NCBI GenBank assembly: GCA_933228675.1
Contig: OW121741.1
Coordinates: 117,767,069 to 117,831,068, forward strand
Source of the DNA: Stomorhina lunata
Lineage: Eukaryota > Arthropoda > Insecta > Diptera > Rhiniidae
DNA length: 64,000 nt
Reading direction: 5' to 3'
Of the stretch, positions 1 through 11,975 are shown piece by piece. Every line of letters begins with the position of its first letter. The stretch's first letter is position 1. A program made the position numbers and the translations under genes. Below the pieces are notes generated by a model that saw only the letters and a program-made list of their open reading frames with translations, was not told the origin of the DNA and ran no database searches.

Positions 1-840
1 TTTTGATGAAAAGTTTCTATAGAAAATTTTTGATAAAAAAAGTTTCTATAGAAAATTTTTGATTAAAAAAGTTTCTATAGAAAATTTTTGATAAAAAATA
101 TTTCTATAAAAAATTGTTGATAAAAAATATTTCTAGAAAATTTTTGATGAAAAAAAATTAACAGAAAATTTTTGACGAAATTTCTATAGAAAATGTTTGA
201 CGAAAAAAGTTTCTATAGAAAATTTTTGATGAAAAAATTTTCTATAGAAAATTTTTGATGAAAAAAGTCTTTATAGAAAATTTTTGATGAAAAAAGTTTC
301 TATAGAAAATTTTTGATCAAAAAAGTTTCTATAGAAAATTTTTGATGAAAAAAGTTTCTATAGAAAATTTTTGATAAAAAAAAGTTTCTATAGAAAATTT
401 TTGATGAAAAAAGTTTCTATAGAAAATTTTTGATGAAAAAAGTTTCTATAGAAAATTTTTGATGAAAAAAGTTTCTATAGAAAATTTTTGATGAAAAAAG
501 TTTCTATAGAAAATTTTTGATGAAAAAAGTTTCTATAGAAAATTTTTGATGAAAAAAGTTTCTATAGAAAATTTTTGATGAAAAAAGTTTCTATAGAAAA
601 TTTTTGATGAAAAAAGTTTCTATCAAAAATTTTTGATGAAAAAAGTTTCTTTAGGAAATTTTTGATGAAAAAAGTTTCTAAGTAATTTTTGTTGAAAAAA
701 GTTTCTATAGAATTTTTTTTGTTAACATAAGTTTCTATAGAAAATTTTTGCCGATAAAAGTTTCTATAAAAAATTTTGATGAAGAAAGTTTTTATAGAAA
801 ATTTTTCATGACAAGTGTTTTTATGGAAAAATTTTAATGC
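1..840 (+). repeat. Satellite family A, forward array (29-bp monomer)
   Basis: Tandem monomers of about 29 bp, each containing GTTTCTATAGAAAATTTTTG followed by ATGAAAAAA. The centre (about 360-620) is nearly perfect; both sides decay, with single-base changes and small indels, the pattern expected from unequal exchange. The left edge is cut by the window start. No ORF or promoter is supported. Confidence 0.97.
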
Positions 841-1499
841 AAAGGCTTCTATAGTAATTACGAAATTAAATTCATTACATTTGTGTATGTGTCCATTAAT
901 TTGTTAAAATCATGGCCCCCATTATAAGGCAAATGTTGCACTTTCCTTTCCTAAACATTTAGAATTTTTTTTTACCTGTAGTTGTTGATGCCACAAATAT
1001 TGTATGTAATCACAGTCGCGTAAACAATATTATTTCTCATATACTTTATTGCACTTCTTTTTGTTTGTTTTTAGAGCTTTTTTTTGTTACATTTTGCATC
1101 CTTCGTTTGCATGATAATGAATTTTTCTTATTTGCCAAATATATAAAAAAATGTTATACGCAGAGTCGAAGTCGTCGCTGTATCGTACGAGTATGTTTAA
1201 TGTAAATCTTTGTTGGCAGTAGCAATAAGTTGGTAACAACAGCAATAATAATAACAACAATAAAACAACTACAATATGAGTATGTGTTTTTTCTTTTCTT
1301 GCATGGCTATTGTTGCTGTTTGTTGTTGTCAAAGGCACCCACTGTTGCAGCAACAATAATCATCAACAACAACACCACCACCACAACTAACTACTGCTAA
1401 CAGCAACAATATTTTAATATGTGTAAAAGGCTGTGGGGTGACAGGGTGATAATTTCGAAAAGGAACAAAAATTTTTATAAAGATTGTTTTTCGTTAAAA
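841..1499. other. Non-satellite spacer, trinucleotide-rich
   Basis: A unique-looking AT-rich spacer between two family A arrays. Positions 1225-1410 are rich in CAA/CAG-type trinucleotides (runs such as aacaacaa and cagcaacaat). The 89-codon minus-strand frame at 1087-1356 is mostly a translation of this low-complexity stretch (poly-Leu) and is not a supported gene. Confidence 0.6.
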
Positions 1500-3175
1500 T
1501 AATTTAATTGTTGAAAAAAGTTTCTATAGAAAATTTTTGAAGAAAAAAGTTTCTATAGAAATTTTTTGATAAAAAAGTTTCTGGAGAAAATTTTCAATGA
1601 AAAAAAATTGTATAGAAAATTTTTGATATAAAAAGTTTCTATAGAAAGTTTTCGATACAAAAATTACTAAAGAAAATTTTGTATAAAAAAGTTTCTATAG
1701 AAAATTTTTGATGAAAAAGTTTCTATATAAAAAATAAACAAATGTAATAAATTGGGATTTTAGTGCAATAGACTTTAGTACTTAAGTTTTTGATGAAAAA
1801 AGTTTCTTTAGAAAATTTTTGATGAAAAAAGTTTCTATAAAAAATTTTTGATGAAAACAGTTTCTATACAAAATTTTTGAGGAAAAAAGTTTCTATAGAA
1901 AATTTTTGATGAAAAAAGTTTCTATAAAAAATTTTTGATGAAAAAAGTTTCTATAGAAAATTTTTGATGAAAAAAGTTTCTATAGAAAATTTTGATGAAA
2001 AAAGTTTCTATAGAAAATTGTTGATGAAAAAAGTTTCTATAGAAAATTTTTGATGAAAAAAGTTTCTATAGAAAATTTTTGATGAAAAAAGTTTCTATAG
2101 AAAATTTTTGATGAAAAAAGTTTCTATAGAAAATTTTTGATGAAAAAAGTTTCTATAGAAAATTTTTGATGAAAAAAGTTTCTATAGAAAATTTTTGATG
2201 AAAAAAGTTTCTATAGAAAATTTTTGATGAAAAAAGTTTCTATAGAAAATTTTTGATGAAAAAAGTTTCTATAGAAAATTTTTGATGAAAAAAGTTTCTA
2301 TAGAAAATTTTTGATGAAAAAAGTTTCTATAGAAAATTTTTGATGAAAAAAGTTTCTATAGAAAATTTTTGATGAAAAAAGTTTCTATAGAAAATTTTTG
2401 ATGAAAAAAGTTTCTATAGAAAATTTTTGATAAAAAAAGTTTCTATAGAAAATTTTTGATGAAAAAAGTTTTTAAAGAAAATTTTTGATGAAAAAAGTTT
2501 CTATAGAAAATTTTTGATGAAAAAAGTTTCTATAGAAAATTTTTGATGAAAAAAGTTTCTATAGAAAATTTTTGATGAAAAAAGTTTCTATAGAAAATTT
2601 TTCATGAAAAAAGTTTCTATAGAAAATTGTTCATGAAAAAAGTTTCTACAGAAAATTTTTCATGAAAAAAGTTTCTATAGAAAATTTTTCATGAAAAAAG
2701 TTTCTATAGAAAATTTTTCATGAAAAAGTTTCTATAGAAAATTTTTCATGAAAAAAGTTTCTATAGAAAATTTTTCATGAAAAAAGTTTCTATAGAAAAT
2801 TTTTGATGAAAAAAGTTTCTATAGAAAATTTTTCATGAAAAAAGTTTCTATAGAAAATTTTTCATGAAAAAAGTTTCTATAGAAAATTTTTCATGAAAAA
2901 AGTTTCTATAGAAAATTTTTCATGAAAAAAGTTTCTATAGAAAATTTTCCATGAAAAAAGTTTCTATAGAAAATTTTTCATAAAAAAAGTTTCTACAGAA
3001 AATTTTTCATGAAAAAAGTTTCTATAGAAAATTTCTGATGAAAAAGTTTCTATAGAAAATTTCTGATGAAAAAGTTTCTATAGAAAATTTCTGATGAAAA
3101 AGTTTCAATAGAAAATTTCTGATGAAAAAGTTTCTATACAAAATTTTTGATAAAAAGTTTCTATACAAAATTTTT
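1500..3175 (+). repeat. Satellite family A, forward array with a CATG subfamily
   Basis: The same 29-bp monomer as at 1-840. A short non-repeat break lies at about 1733-1788. From about 2600 to 3015 most monomers carry TTTTTCATGAAAAAAG instead of TTTTTGATGAAAAAAG, a locally spread variant. The last monomers (3020-3175) shorten and shift to TTTCTGATGAAAAAG. Homogeneous centre and decayed ends indicate local amplification. Confidence 0.97.
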
Positions 3176-4365
3176 GAAGCAAGAATATCTATCTGTTTCA
3201 TTTATAGCCTGTCACCCTATTAATATATTTAGAAACACATGTGCATTTAGTTCTCAGTCATATTAATTTTTTCGAATGTGTGCTGAAATATGCAAACGAA
3301 CAATTTGGTAAAATGTCAGTAGTAACGATGAAGGTTGAAAATCATATGCTTCTTCTGCCCCTCCTTTCCCCCTACCAATTACTTTTGGTGGTTTTGACTC
3401 CATATGAACGAAGAGAAGAAGTTCGAAAATGTTTGGTATCAAGTGCAAGTGCACATAAATGAACGTCGCACTTATTAATGCTTTAATAAATGGCATTTCA
3501 TTTTTTATTATTCACTCGAAATGAGATTTTATTACCAACGATATGTCTGTCTGTCTGTCCATCCATCCCTCCATCCCAGCCAAAATGCGTAAGAAAGTAT
3601 GAGATATGTTAAAGGTATGAAAAGTTATATGTCTGACTATAAGTGAATTTGGCCAAGAGATCGTCATTATAAAGAAGAAACATGCTAAAATCATATGTAC
3701 TAACAAATGTGAAAAGATTGAGAAAAAATTTCATATCATTTCAATGTTTACTGATCATTGTACTTCGTGTGATAAAACTGCAGAGATCTTTACATACAGA
3801 GACAGACACACAGAAACAGAGATGCTGATGACACTATGCGTCTGGTCTGGCCACGACAATGTTGGACATTGGTTGGCAGTTTTTGGTTGCCTAAATGGCT
3901 TCAGAAGTTAATTCAGTGCTGCTGCTATTCAAAATGATGAAAATAAAAATTACGATGACTACGACGAACATGATGATCATAATGATGACTTGAATTGTTG
4001 TATTGCATTATTGCAAATGACTAAGGATATTCATTTGTACCTACTTAAACTTGAAGTATAAAGGTACAGACAGACGGACATACATATGTAGAAGAAGTAT
4101 GAATTTAAGTGTCTGACTGCAATCAGTATTTTAGTATTTTATTTATATATAATTTTTTGTCTTTTTGTTCATTATGGCCAAATACTTAAGCTTTGAGGTA
4201 ACAAAAGCTTAAAAGCAAAAATTAAAAAAATATATATAAAAAATATAAACTTATTGCTCACGGCTGGAATTTAAACAGAAACTGAGTACATGCACTTCAT
4301 TTTCGTTTTATTATCAAAAACTGTCTGAAAAGTACATTAACTTCGAATAAGACCGTGGTATAAAT
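3176..4365. other. Non-satellite spacer with short tandem repeats
   Basis: AT-rich unique sequence between the forward and inverted family A arrays. It contains a tetranucleotide patch (tgtctgtctgtccatccatc, from about 3544), a GAT-rich patch near 3935-3990 and cagacagacggacatac near 4068. The short open frames here have no recognisable domain, so I call no gene. Confidence 0.55.
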
Positions 4366-6115
4366 ATAAATTTTTTCATCAAAAATTTTCTATAGAAATT
4401 TGATTCGTCAAAAATTTTCTCTAGAAATCTGTTTCATCAAACATTTTCTATAGAAATTTGTTTCATTAATTTTCTATAGAAATTTGTTATATTAAAAATT
4501 TTCTATAAATAGTTTTTTATCAAAAATTTGGTATAGAAATTTGTTTCATGAAATAGTTTTTATAGAAATTTTTCGTCAAAATTTTCTATAGAAACTTTTT
4601 CATCAAAAATTTTCTATAGAAACTTTTTTCATCAAAAATTTTCTATAGAAACTTTTTTCATCAAAAATTTTCTATAGAAACTTTTTTCATCAAAAATTTT
4701 CTATAGAAACTTTTTTCATCAAAAATTTTCTATAGAAACTTTTTTCATCAAAAATTTTCTATAGAAACTTTTTTCATCAAAAATTTTCTATAGAAACTTT
4801 TTTCATCAAAAATTTTCTATAGAAACTTTTTTCATCAAAAATTTTCTATAGAAACTTTTTTCATCAAAAATTTTCTATAGAAACTTTTTTCATCAAAAAT
4901 TTTCTATAGAAACTTTTTTCATCAAAAATTTTCTATAGAAACTTTTTTCATCAAAAATTTTCTATGAAACTTTTTCATCAAAAATTTTCTATAGAAACTT
5001 TTTTCATCAAAAATTTTCTATAGAAACTCTTTTTATCAAAAATTTTCTATAGAAACTTTTTTCATCAAAAATTTTCTATAGAAACTTTTTTCATCAAAAA
5101 TTTTCTATAGAAACTTTTTTCATCAAAAATTTTCTATACAAATATTTTTCACCAAAAAATTTCTATAGAAACTGTTTTCATCAAAAATTTTCTATAGAAA
5201 CTTTTTACATCAAATATTTTCTATAGAAACTTTTTTCATCAAAAATTTTCTATAGAAACTTTTTTCATCAAAAATTTTCTATAGAAACTTTTTTCATCAA
5301 AAATTTTCTATAGAAACTTTTCTCATAAAAAATTTTCTATAGAAACTTTTTCATCAAAAATTTTCTATAGAAACTTTTTTCATAAAAAATTTTCTATAGA
5401 AACTTTTTTCATCAAAAATTTTCTTTAGAAACTTTTTTCATCAAAAATTTTCTATAGAAACTTTTTTTCATCAACAATTTTCTATACAAACTTTTTTCAT
5501 CAAAAATTTTCTATAGAAACTTTTTTCGTCAAACATTTTCTATAGAAACTTTTTTCATCAAAACTTTTCTATAGAAACTTTTTTCATCAAAAATTTTCTA
5601 TAGAAACTTTTTTCATCAAAAATTTTCTATAGAAACTTTTTTCATCAAAAATTTTCTATAGAGACTTTTTTATCTAAAACTTTTTTCATCACAAATTTCC
5701 TAGTGAAACTGTTTTCATCAAAAATTTTCTATAGAAACTTTTTTATTAAAAATTTTCTATAGAGATTTTTCATGAAAAAATTTCTATAAAATTTTTTTTC
5801 ATCAAAAATTTTCTATAGACATTTTTTACATCAAATATATCTATAGAAACTTTTTTGATCAAATATTTTCAATAGAAATGTTTTGTATCAACAAATGTTC
5901 AAAGAAATTTTTTCATTAAAAATTTTCCATAGAAATTTGTTTCACCAGAAATTTTTTAAAAAAATTTTTAAAGAAATTTGTTCATCAAAAGTTTTCTATA
6001 GAAACTTTTTTCATTAAAAATTTTCAATTAAAAAAAAAATTTCTATAGAAACTTTTTTCATTAAAAATTTTCTATAAAAACTTTTTGCATCAAAAATTTT
6101 CTGTAGAATCTTTTT
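4366..6115 (-). repeat. Satellite family A, inverted array
   Basis: The same 29-bp family as 1-3175 but reverse-complemented: CATCAAAAATTTTCTATAGA is the repeated phrase on the + strand. Monomers from about 4600 to 4960 are almost identical; decay rises towards both ends (4366-4560 and 5690-6115). Together with the forward array ending at 3175 it forms a long imperfect inverted repeat around a spacer of about 1.2 kb. Confidence 0.97.
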
Positions 6116-6575
6116 TGATGAAAAAATTTTATATAGAAAATTTTTGGTGCAAAAATTTTAAATAGAAAATTTTTGATGAAAAAATTTTATATAGAAAATT
6201 TTTGATGAAAAAATTTTATATAGAAAATTTTTGATGAAAAAATTTTATATAGAAAATTTTTGATGAAAAAATTTTATATAGAAAATTTTTGATGAACAAA
6301 TTTTATATAGAAAATTTTTGATGAAAAAATTTTATATAGAAAATTTTTGATGAAAAAATTTTATATAGAAAATTTTTGATGAAAAAATTTTATATAGAAA
6401 ATTTTTGATGAAAAAATTTTATATAGAAAATTTTTGATGAAAAAATTTTATATAGAAAATTTTTGATGAAAAAATTTTATATAGAAAATTTTTGAAGAAA
6501 AAATTTTATATAGAAAATTTTTGATGAAAAAAGTTTCTATGGAACAATTTTGATGAAAAAAGATTCTATAGAAAC
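6116..6575 (+). repeat. Satellite family A, ATATAG variant array
   Basis: Forward orientation again, but the monomer reads GATGAAAAAATTTTATATAG, replacing GTTTCTATAG with TTTTATATAG. About 14 monomers of 29 bp are nearly uniform, so this is a recently spread variant directly abutting the inverted array. The last two monomers return to the GTTTCTATGG/GATTCTATAG form. Confidence 0.95.
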
Positions 6576-7914
6576 CTTTATAATCACTTGAAATATCCTC
6601 CAAACCACTGTTCTTTCAAAAGTAATAAAATATCAAGAATTCTTTCTGAGCTTAAGAACAAAAAAACTATATCATGTTTAATAATTGTAAACACAAATCA
6701 TCATCATCATTCGTAAGTCATTCTTTGCTTTGGTCAATCATTCAGTTTAGTCATATACGCAGTCATTCTGCCTTAACTAACCAGATAGTAAGGACATTCT
6801 TTAGCTTTTCAGAAAGTAAATGCAAAAAGTAATTATTTCATTAAAACATATTTACTGTGTACTGGAAAGTACTAGTACGTATATGAAGGTATAAATGTAG
6901 CTCATCCATCCATCTATACATCCAGTAGAAGATATGACCAACAATAAAATGAATGAATAAAATGAATGATTTTTGCAAATTGTATTAACGCTCGTCGGTT
7001 GCTCTACTCTCCTTCTTCTTAATAAAACTGACACAAATAAATAAATAAATAAAGTTTGTCTGTTTCGTTGTTAAAGGAAATTCTTGTAGTCAGTCAATTT
7101 GAATTGGAAGTAGTGGTTACATTTAACATTTTAACATTCTGGTAAGTGTGTTTGGCCGTATTCTTCCTATACGTAGTCCTGACGAGTTGAAGGAGAGCTT
7201 GTCGTAAATGATTGACGAGTTAAAATTAAGAAGTTGTTTGTAACTATCTTTTATGTTCGTACTTTAAGTACGTCGGTACTGACTATTCCTTGTAGGTACT
7301 CATTGTATGTGTCTACTCCCATTTGTGTGTATTTTTAATGTTTGCTGCTTTGTGGCAGGATAAATATGGTAAGTGTGGTGTGGCATATGCTTGTACTCGT
7401 ACATAACTACATATGCAGAGTGTCGGTTGGATGGATGGATAGATGGACGTATGGATATATGAATCTGAATCTTGTTATTTGTTCGTATCATAAATTAAAT
7501 CCTTTTATACGTTTTCAGGTTTTGTTGTGTTTTATTAAATGGTCTCATACTAAATGGCTTAAAAAGCTTTTAAATGATGATGGTTATTAATCAATGTGTT
7601 CGTCTCTTCGTTCATTCGTTCGTTTGTTCAAATGAAATGTGTTTTTATTATTAAATAGTTACGAGTATTCTGCTCAAAATGAAAAATCAAGGACGTCTTT
7701 GCCCAGAGTTCATAGGTTTAAATTTTTAATTATTTACTGGAATTACAAATTGTTTAGAGTTTTCTAAATTGAGTTATATGTATTTTTAAAAATAATGATA
7801 AATAATTTATTTATAGAAAAGGCGTAAAACCCATTTCTATAAATAAAGTATTCAACAAAATTAAAAAAAATCTAGAGCTAATATTTCAAATCAGACTTTA
7901 ATAACTCAATCATT
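6576..7914. other. Non-satellite spacer
   Basis: Unique-looking AT-rich sequence with small GATG/GATA-type patches (gttggatggatggatagatg near 7426 and its complement-like catccatccatctatacatc near 6904). Open frames of 60-82 codons at 6852-7034, 7300-7491 and 7342-7590 overlap these patches and lack any domain signature. No gene is supported. Confidence 0.5.
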
Positions 7915-9290
7915 ATAAAGTTTTCATCAAAAATTTTCCAAAGAAACATTATTTATCAAACATTTTCTATGGAAACTTTTTTCATCAAAAACTTTCTATA
8001 GAAACTTTTTTCATCAAAAATTTTTTTATAGAAGTTTCTATAGAAACTTTTTTCATCAAAAACTTTCTATAGAAACTTTTTTCTTCAAAAATTTTCTATA
8101 GAAACTTTTTTCATCAAAAATTTTCTATAGAAACTTTTTTCATCAAAAATTTTCTATAGAAACTTTTTTCATCAAAAATTTTCTATGGAAACATTTTCAT
8201 CAAAAATTTTCTATTGAAACTTTTTTCATCAAAAATTTTCTATAGAAACTTTTTTCATCAAAAATTTTTTTAAGAAAATTTTGTATGGAAACTTTTTTCA
8301 TCAAAAATTTCCTATGGAAACTTTTTTCATCAAAAATTTTTTTAAGAAATAATTTCCTCAAAAATTTTCTAAAGAAATTTTTGTTTATAAAAAATTTTCT
8401 AAAGAAAGTTTTTTTATTAAAAATTTTCTAACGAAATTTTTTCATCAAAAATTTTCGATAGAAACTATTTTCGTCAAAAATTTATTATAGAAACTTTTTT
8501 CATCAAAAATTTTCTATATAGACTTTTTTCATTAAAAATTTTCTATAGAAACTTTTTTCATTAAAATTTTTTTAAAGAAATTATTTCCTTAAAAATTTTC
8601 TAAAGAAATTTTTTTTATCAAAAATTTTTTAAAAAAACTTTTTTAATTAAAAATTTTCTATAGAAACTTGTTTTATTAATATTTCTCTATAGACAATTTT
8701 TCATCGAAAATTGTTTAAAGAAATTTGTCATCAACAATTTTCTTAAGAAATTTATTCATCAAAAATTATACATTTAAAATTTTTTAAAGAAACTGTTTTG
8801 TCAAAAATTTTCTGTTAAAACTTTTTCATCAAAAATTTTCTAAATAATTTTTTTCATAAAAAATTTTCTAAAGAAATTTTATCATCGAAAATATTTTAAA
8901 GAAATTTTTTCATCAAGAATTTTCCAAAGAAACTTTTTTCATCAAAAATTTTCTAAAGAAATTTTTTTCATCAAAAATTTTTATCGAAATTTTTCAGGTA
9001 AAATTTGGATTAAAAATTTTCTGAAGAAATTTTTTCATGAAAAATTTTCTAATGAATTTTTTTCATCAAAAATTTTCTAAAGAAAGTTTTTTCATCAAAA
9101 ATTTTGATAGAAAAACTTTTTTCGTCAAAAATTTTCTATATAAACTTTTTTCATCAAAAATTTTTAAAAGAAATTTTTTCATCAAAAATTTTCTAAAGAA
9201 ATTTTGCAGCAGAAATTTCTAAAAAAAAAATGTCATTAAAATTTAAAAAAAAAACCTTTTCATCAAGAATTTCCTTTCCTCAAAATTATT
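7915..9290 (-). repeat. Satellite family A, inverted and strongly diverged array
   Basis: Inverted family A monomers (CATCAAAAATTTTCTATAGA-type). Only about 7970-8260 is fairly homogeneous. Further right many monomers read TCTAAAGAAATTTTTTCATC and vary in length, so this is an old array no longer being homogenised. The open frame at 9037-9222 is just this repeat read in one frame. Confidence 0.93.
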
Positions 9291-10200
9291 TAAAATGAAA
9301 ATAGCTTTTGGCTTAAGTTTAGTCAAACATGAATAGATGGAAAACGGCTTAAAGCTCTTTTGGGAAAAAAAATTCTTGATTAAAATTGAAAGTATGTTTG
9401 TGTTAGTCTCGGTGTACAAGAGTATTTGTGCTTAAGTTTGCTCCATTTTACGTTTTGTCAAGGACAGAGACTCAATTGGAAAAAGTTTGAAAGATATGTA
9501 AGTGTTCAAATTTAAAATTTTTGACTTTCTACCTTTTAGACATACAGCTGTTTTTTAGCTTTTGGTAATACTATTGTTTAGTGAAATCTAAAGACCTGCC
9601 GAAATTTTCTAAAGGCAAAATTTCATCATATGTTTTTTTTACCTCCAGTTTTTCTACCTTCTTTAAAGCAATTTTGTAGAGTTATATGCATTTGAATGTA
9701 AAAGTAACGCGCAAGAGTAGAACACACTCATGCCACCACAGCTTCTGCTAAACGAACAAAAGTTTGACCAATATTTTAAAAGCTGGTTTGGCACAGTTTT
9801 AGGTTGTAGTATTTTTTATTCAAAATAACATAACAACACACTTTGCAACAACAGAAACCTCCAAAGCTATCTACGGCAACAGAAGAGCAACAATAATAGT
9901 ATTTCACAATTTCCGCACTTCTAACTCCATTTGGTTACAGAGATAAAAATACAGCAAAAAATAAAAAAACATCCAAAGTGAATTTATAATAAAAAGTGAA
10001 AACATAACATAAGGAGGATGACGGCAAAGTAGTCGCGAAAATGATACGATACGATATCATGCTACAGACCTACACAAAACCCTTTGCCATACAATACCAT
10101 TATCAAACGAATCATAACATAATGCGATACTTTTGCATTTAGTCATTTGGACGTTTGGATAACTATTTGTAAAGACTTTTAAAGGAATTAAATCGAATTT
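9291..10200. other. Non-satellite spacer
   Basis: AT-rich unique sequence. A good splice-acceptor-like string (ctaactccatttggttacag) ends near 9941, but the sequence after it is A-rich and short of coding character. No gene, RNA gene or clear transposon end is recognised. Confidence 0.45.
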
Positions 10201-11975
10201 CCTATCAAAAGAAAGTTTTCAAAAAATGTATTATAAATTGACAATTTTTGAAAATTTTCTATAAATTGCAAATTTTTGAAAAATTTTCTATAAAAATAGT
10301 AAGTTTTGAAAAATCTCCTATAAAAATAGTAAATTTTTGAAAAATTTTATATAAAATAGTAAATTTTTGAAAAATTTCATATCGAAATAGTAAATTTTTG
10401 AAAAATTTCCTATAAAAATAGTAAATTTTAGAAAAATTTCCTATAAAAATAGTAAATTTTTGAAAATTTTCCTATAAAAATAGTAAATTTTTGAAAAATT
10501 TCCTATAAAAATAGTAAATTTTTTAAAAATTTCATATCAAAATAGTAAATTTTTTGAAAATTTCCTATAAAAATAGTAATTTTTTCAAAAATTTCCTATA
10601 AAAAAAGTAAAATTTCCTATAAAAATATTAAATTTTTCAAAAATTTCCTATAAAAATAGTAAATTTTTTAAAAATTTCCTATAAAAATAGTAAATTTTTC
10701 AAAAATTTCATATAAAAATAGTAAATTTTTGAAAAATTTCCTATAAAAATAGTAAATTTTAGAAAAATTTCCTATAAAAATAGGAAATTTTTGAAAAATT
10801 TCCTATAAAAATAGGAAATTTTTGAAAAATTTCCTATAAAAATAGTAAATTTTTTAAAAATTTCATATCAAAATAGTAAATTTTTTGAAAATTTCCTATA
10901 AAAATAGTAATTTTTTCAAAAATTTCCTATAAAAAAAGTAAAATTTCCTATAAAAATATTAAATTTTTCAAAAATTTCCTATAAAAATAGTAAATTTTTT
11001 AAAAATTTCCTATAAAAATAGTAAATTTTTCAAAAATTTCATATAAAAATAGTAAATTTTTGAAAAATTTCCTATAAAAATAGTAAATTTTTGAAAAATT
11101 TCCTATAAAAATAGTAAATTTTTGAAAAATTTCCTATAAAAATAGTAAATTTTTGAAAAATTTCAAATAAAAATAGGATTTTTTTTTAAATTTCCTATAA
11201 AAATGGAAGTTTTTGAAGAATTTCCTATAGAAATAGAAAATTTTTGAAAACTTTCGTATGAAAGTAGTAAATTTTTGAAAAATTTCGTATAAAAATAGTA
11301 AATTTTTGTAAATTTTCCTAAAAAAAATAGTAAATTTTTCAAAAATTTTCTAAAAAATGGTCAATTTTTCAAAAATTTCCTATAAAAATAGTAAATTTTT
11401 CAAAAATTTCCTACAAAAATTGTAAATTTTCGAAATATTTCCTATAAATAGTCAATTTTCAAAAAATGTCCTATAAATAGTCAATTTTCAAAAAATTTCC
11501 TATAAATAGTGAATTTTCCAAAAAATTTCCTACAAATAGTATACTTTCGAAATATTTCCTATAAATTGTAAATATTTTGAAAAATTTCCTATAAATAGTA
11601 AATTTTCGAAAAATTTCCTATAAATAGTAAATTTTCGAAAAATTTCCTATAAATAGTAAATTTTCGAAAAATTTCCTATAAATAGTAAATTTTCGAAAAA
11701 TTTCCTATAAATAGTAAATTTTCGAAAAATTTCCTATAAATAGTAAATTTTCGAAAAATTTCCTATAAATAGTAAATTTTCGAAAAATTTCCTATAAAGA
11801 GTAAATTTTCGAAAAATTTCCTATAAATAGTAAATTTTCGAAAAATTCCCTATAAATAGTCAATTTTCGCAAAATCTCCTATAAATAGACAATTTTCGAA
11901 AAATTTCCTATAAGTAGTCAATTTTCGAAAAATTTCCTATAAATAGTCAATTTTCTAAAAATTTTAACTAAATAG
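10201..11975 (+). repeat. Satellite family B, forward array
   Basis: A 31-bp monomer with CCTATAAAAATAGTAAATTT followed by TTGAAAAATTT. From about 11440 the unit shortens to 29 bp (CCTATAAATAGTAAATTTTC, with a CpG-containing TTCGAAAA). A segment holding the unusual string AAAAAAGTAAAATTTCCTAT occurs at 10601 and again at 10932, showing a segmental duplication of about 331 bp. Confidence 0.97.

Noticed and set aside
1087..1356. 89-codon minus frame with a Leu tract resembling a signal peptide
   Set aside because: The hydrophobic run comes from an imperfect CAA/ATA triplet patch; the rest has no domain.
9037..9222. 61-codon frame rich in Phe, Lys and Asn (and a similar one at 14727-14930)
   Set aside because: Pure translation of diverged satellite A or C monomers.
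1..9290. CRISPR-like direct repeats of about 29 bp
   Set aside because: There are no unique spacers; monomers are head to tail, and the context is eukaryotic with transposons, so this is satellite DNA.
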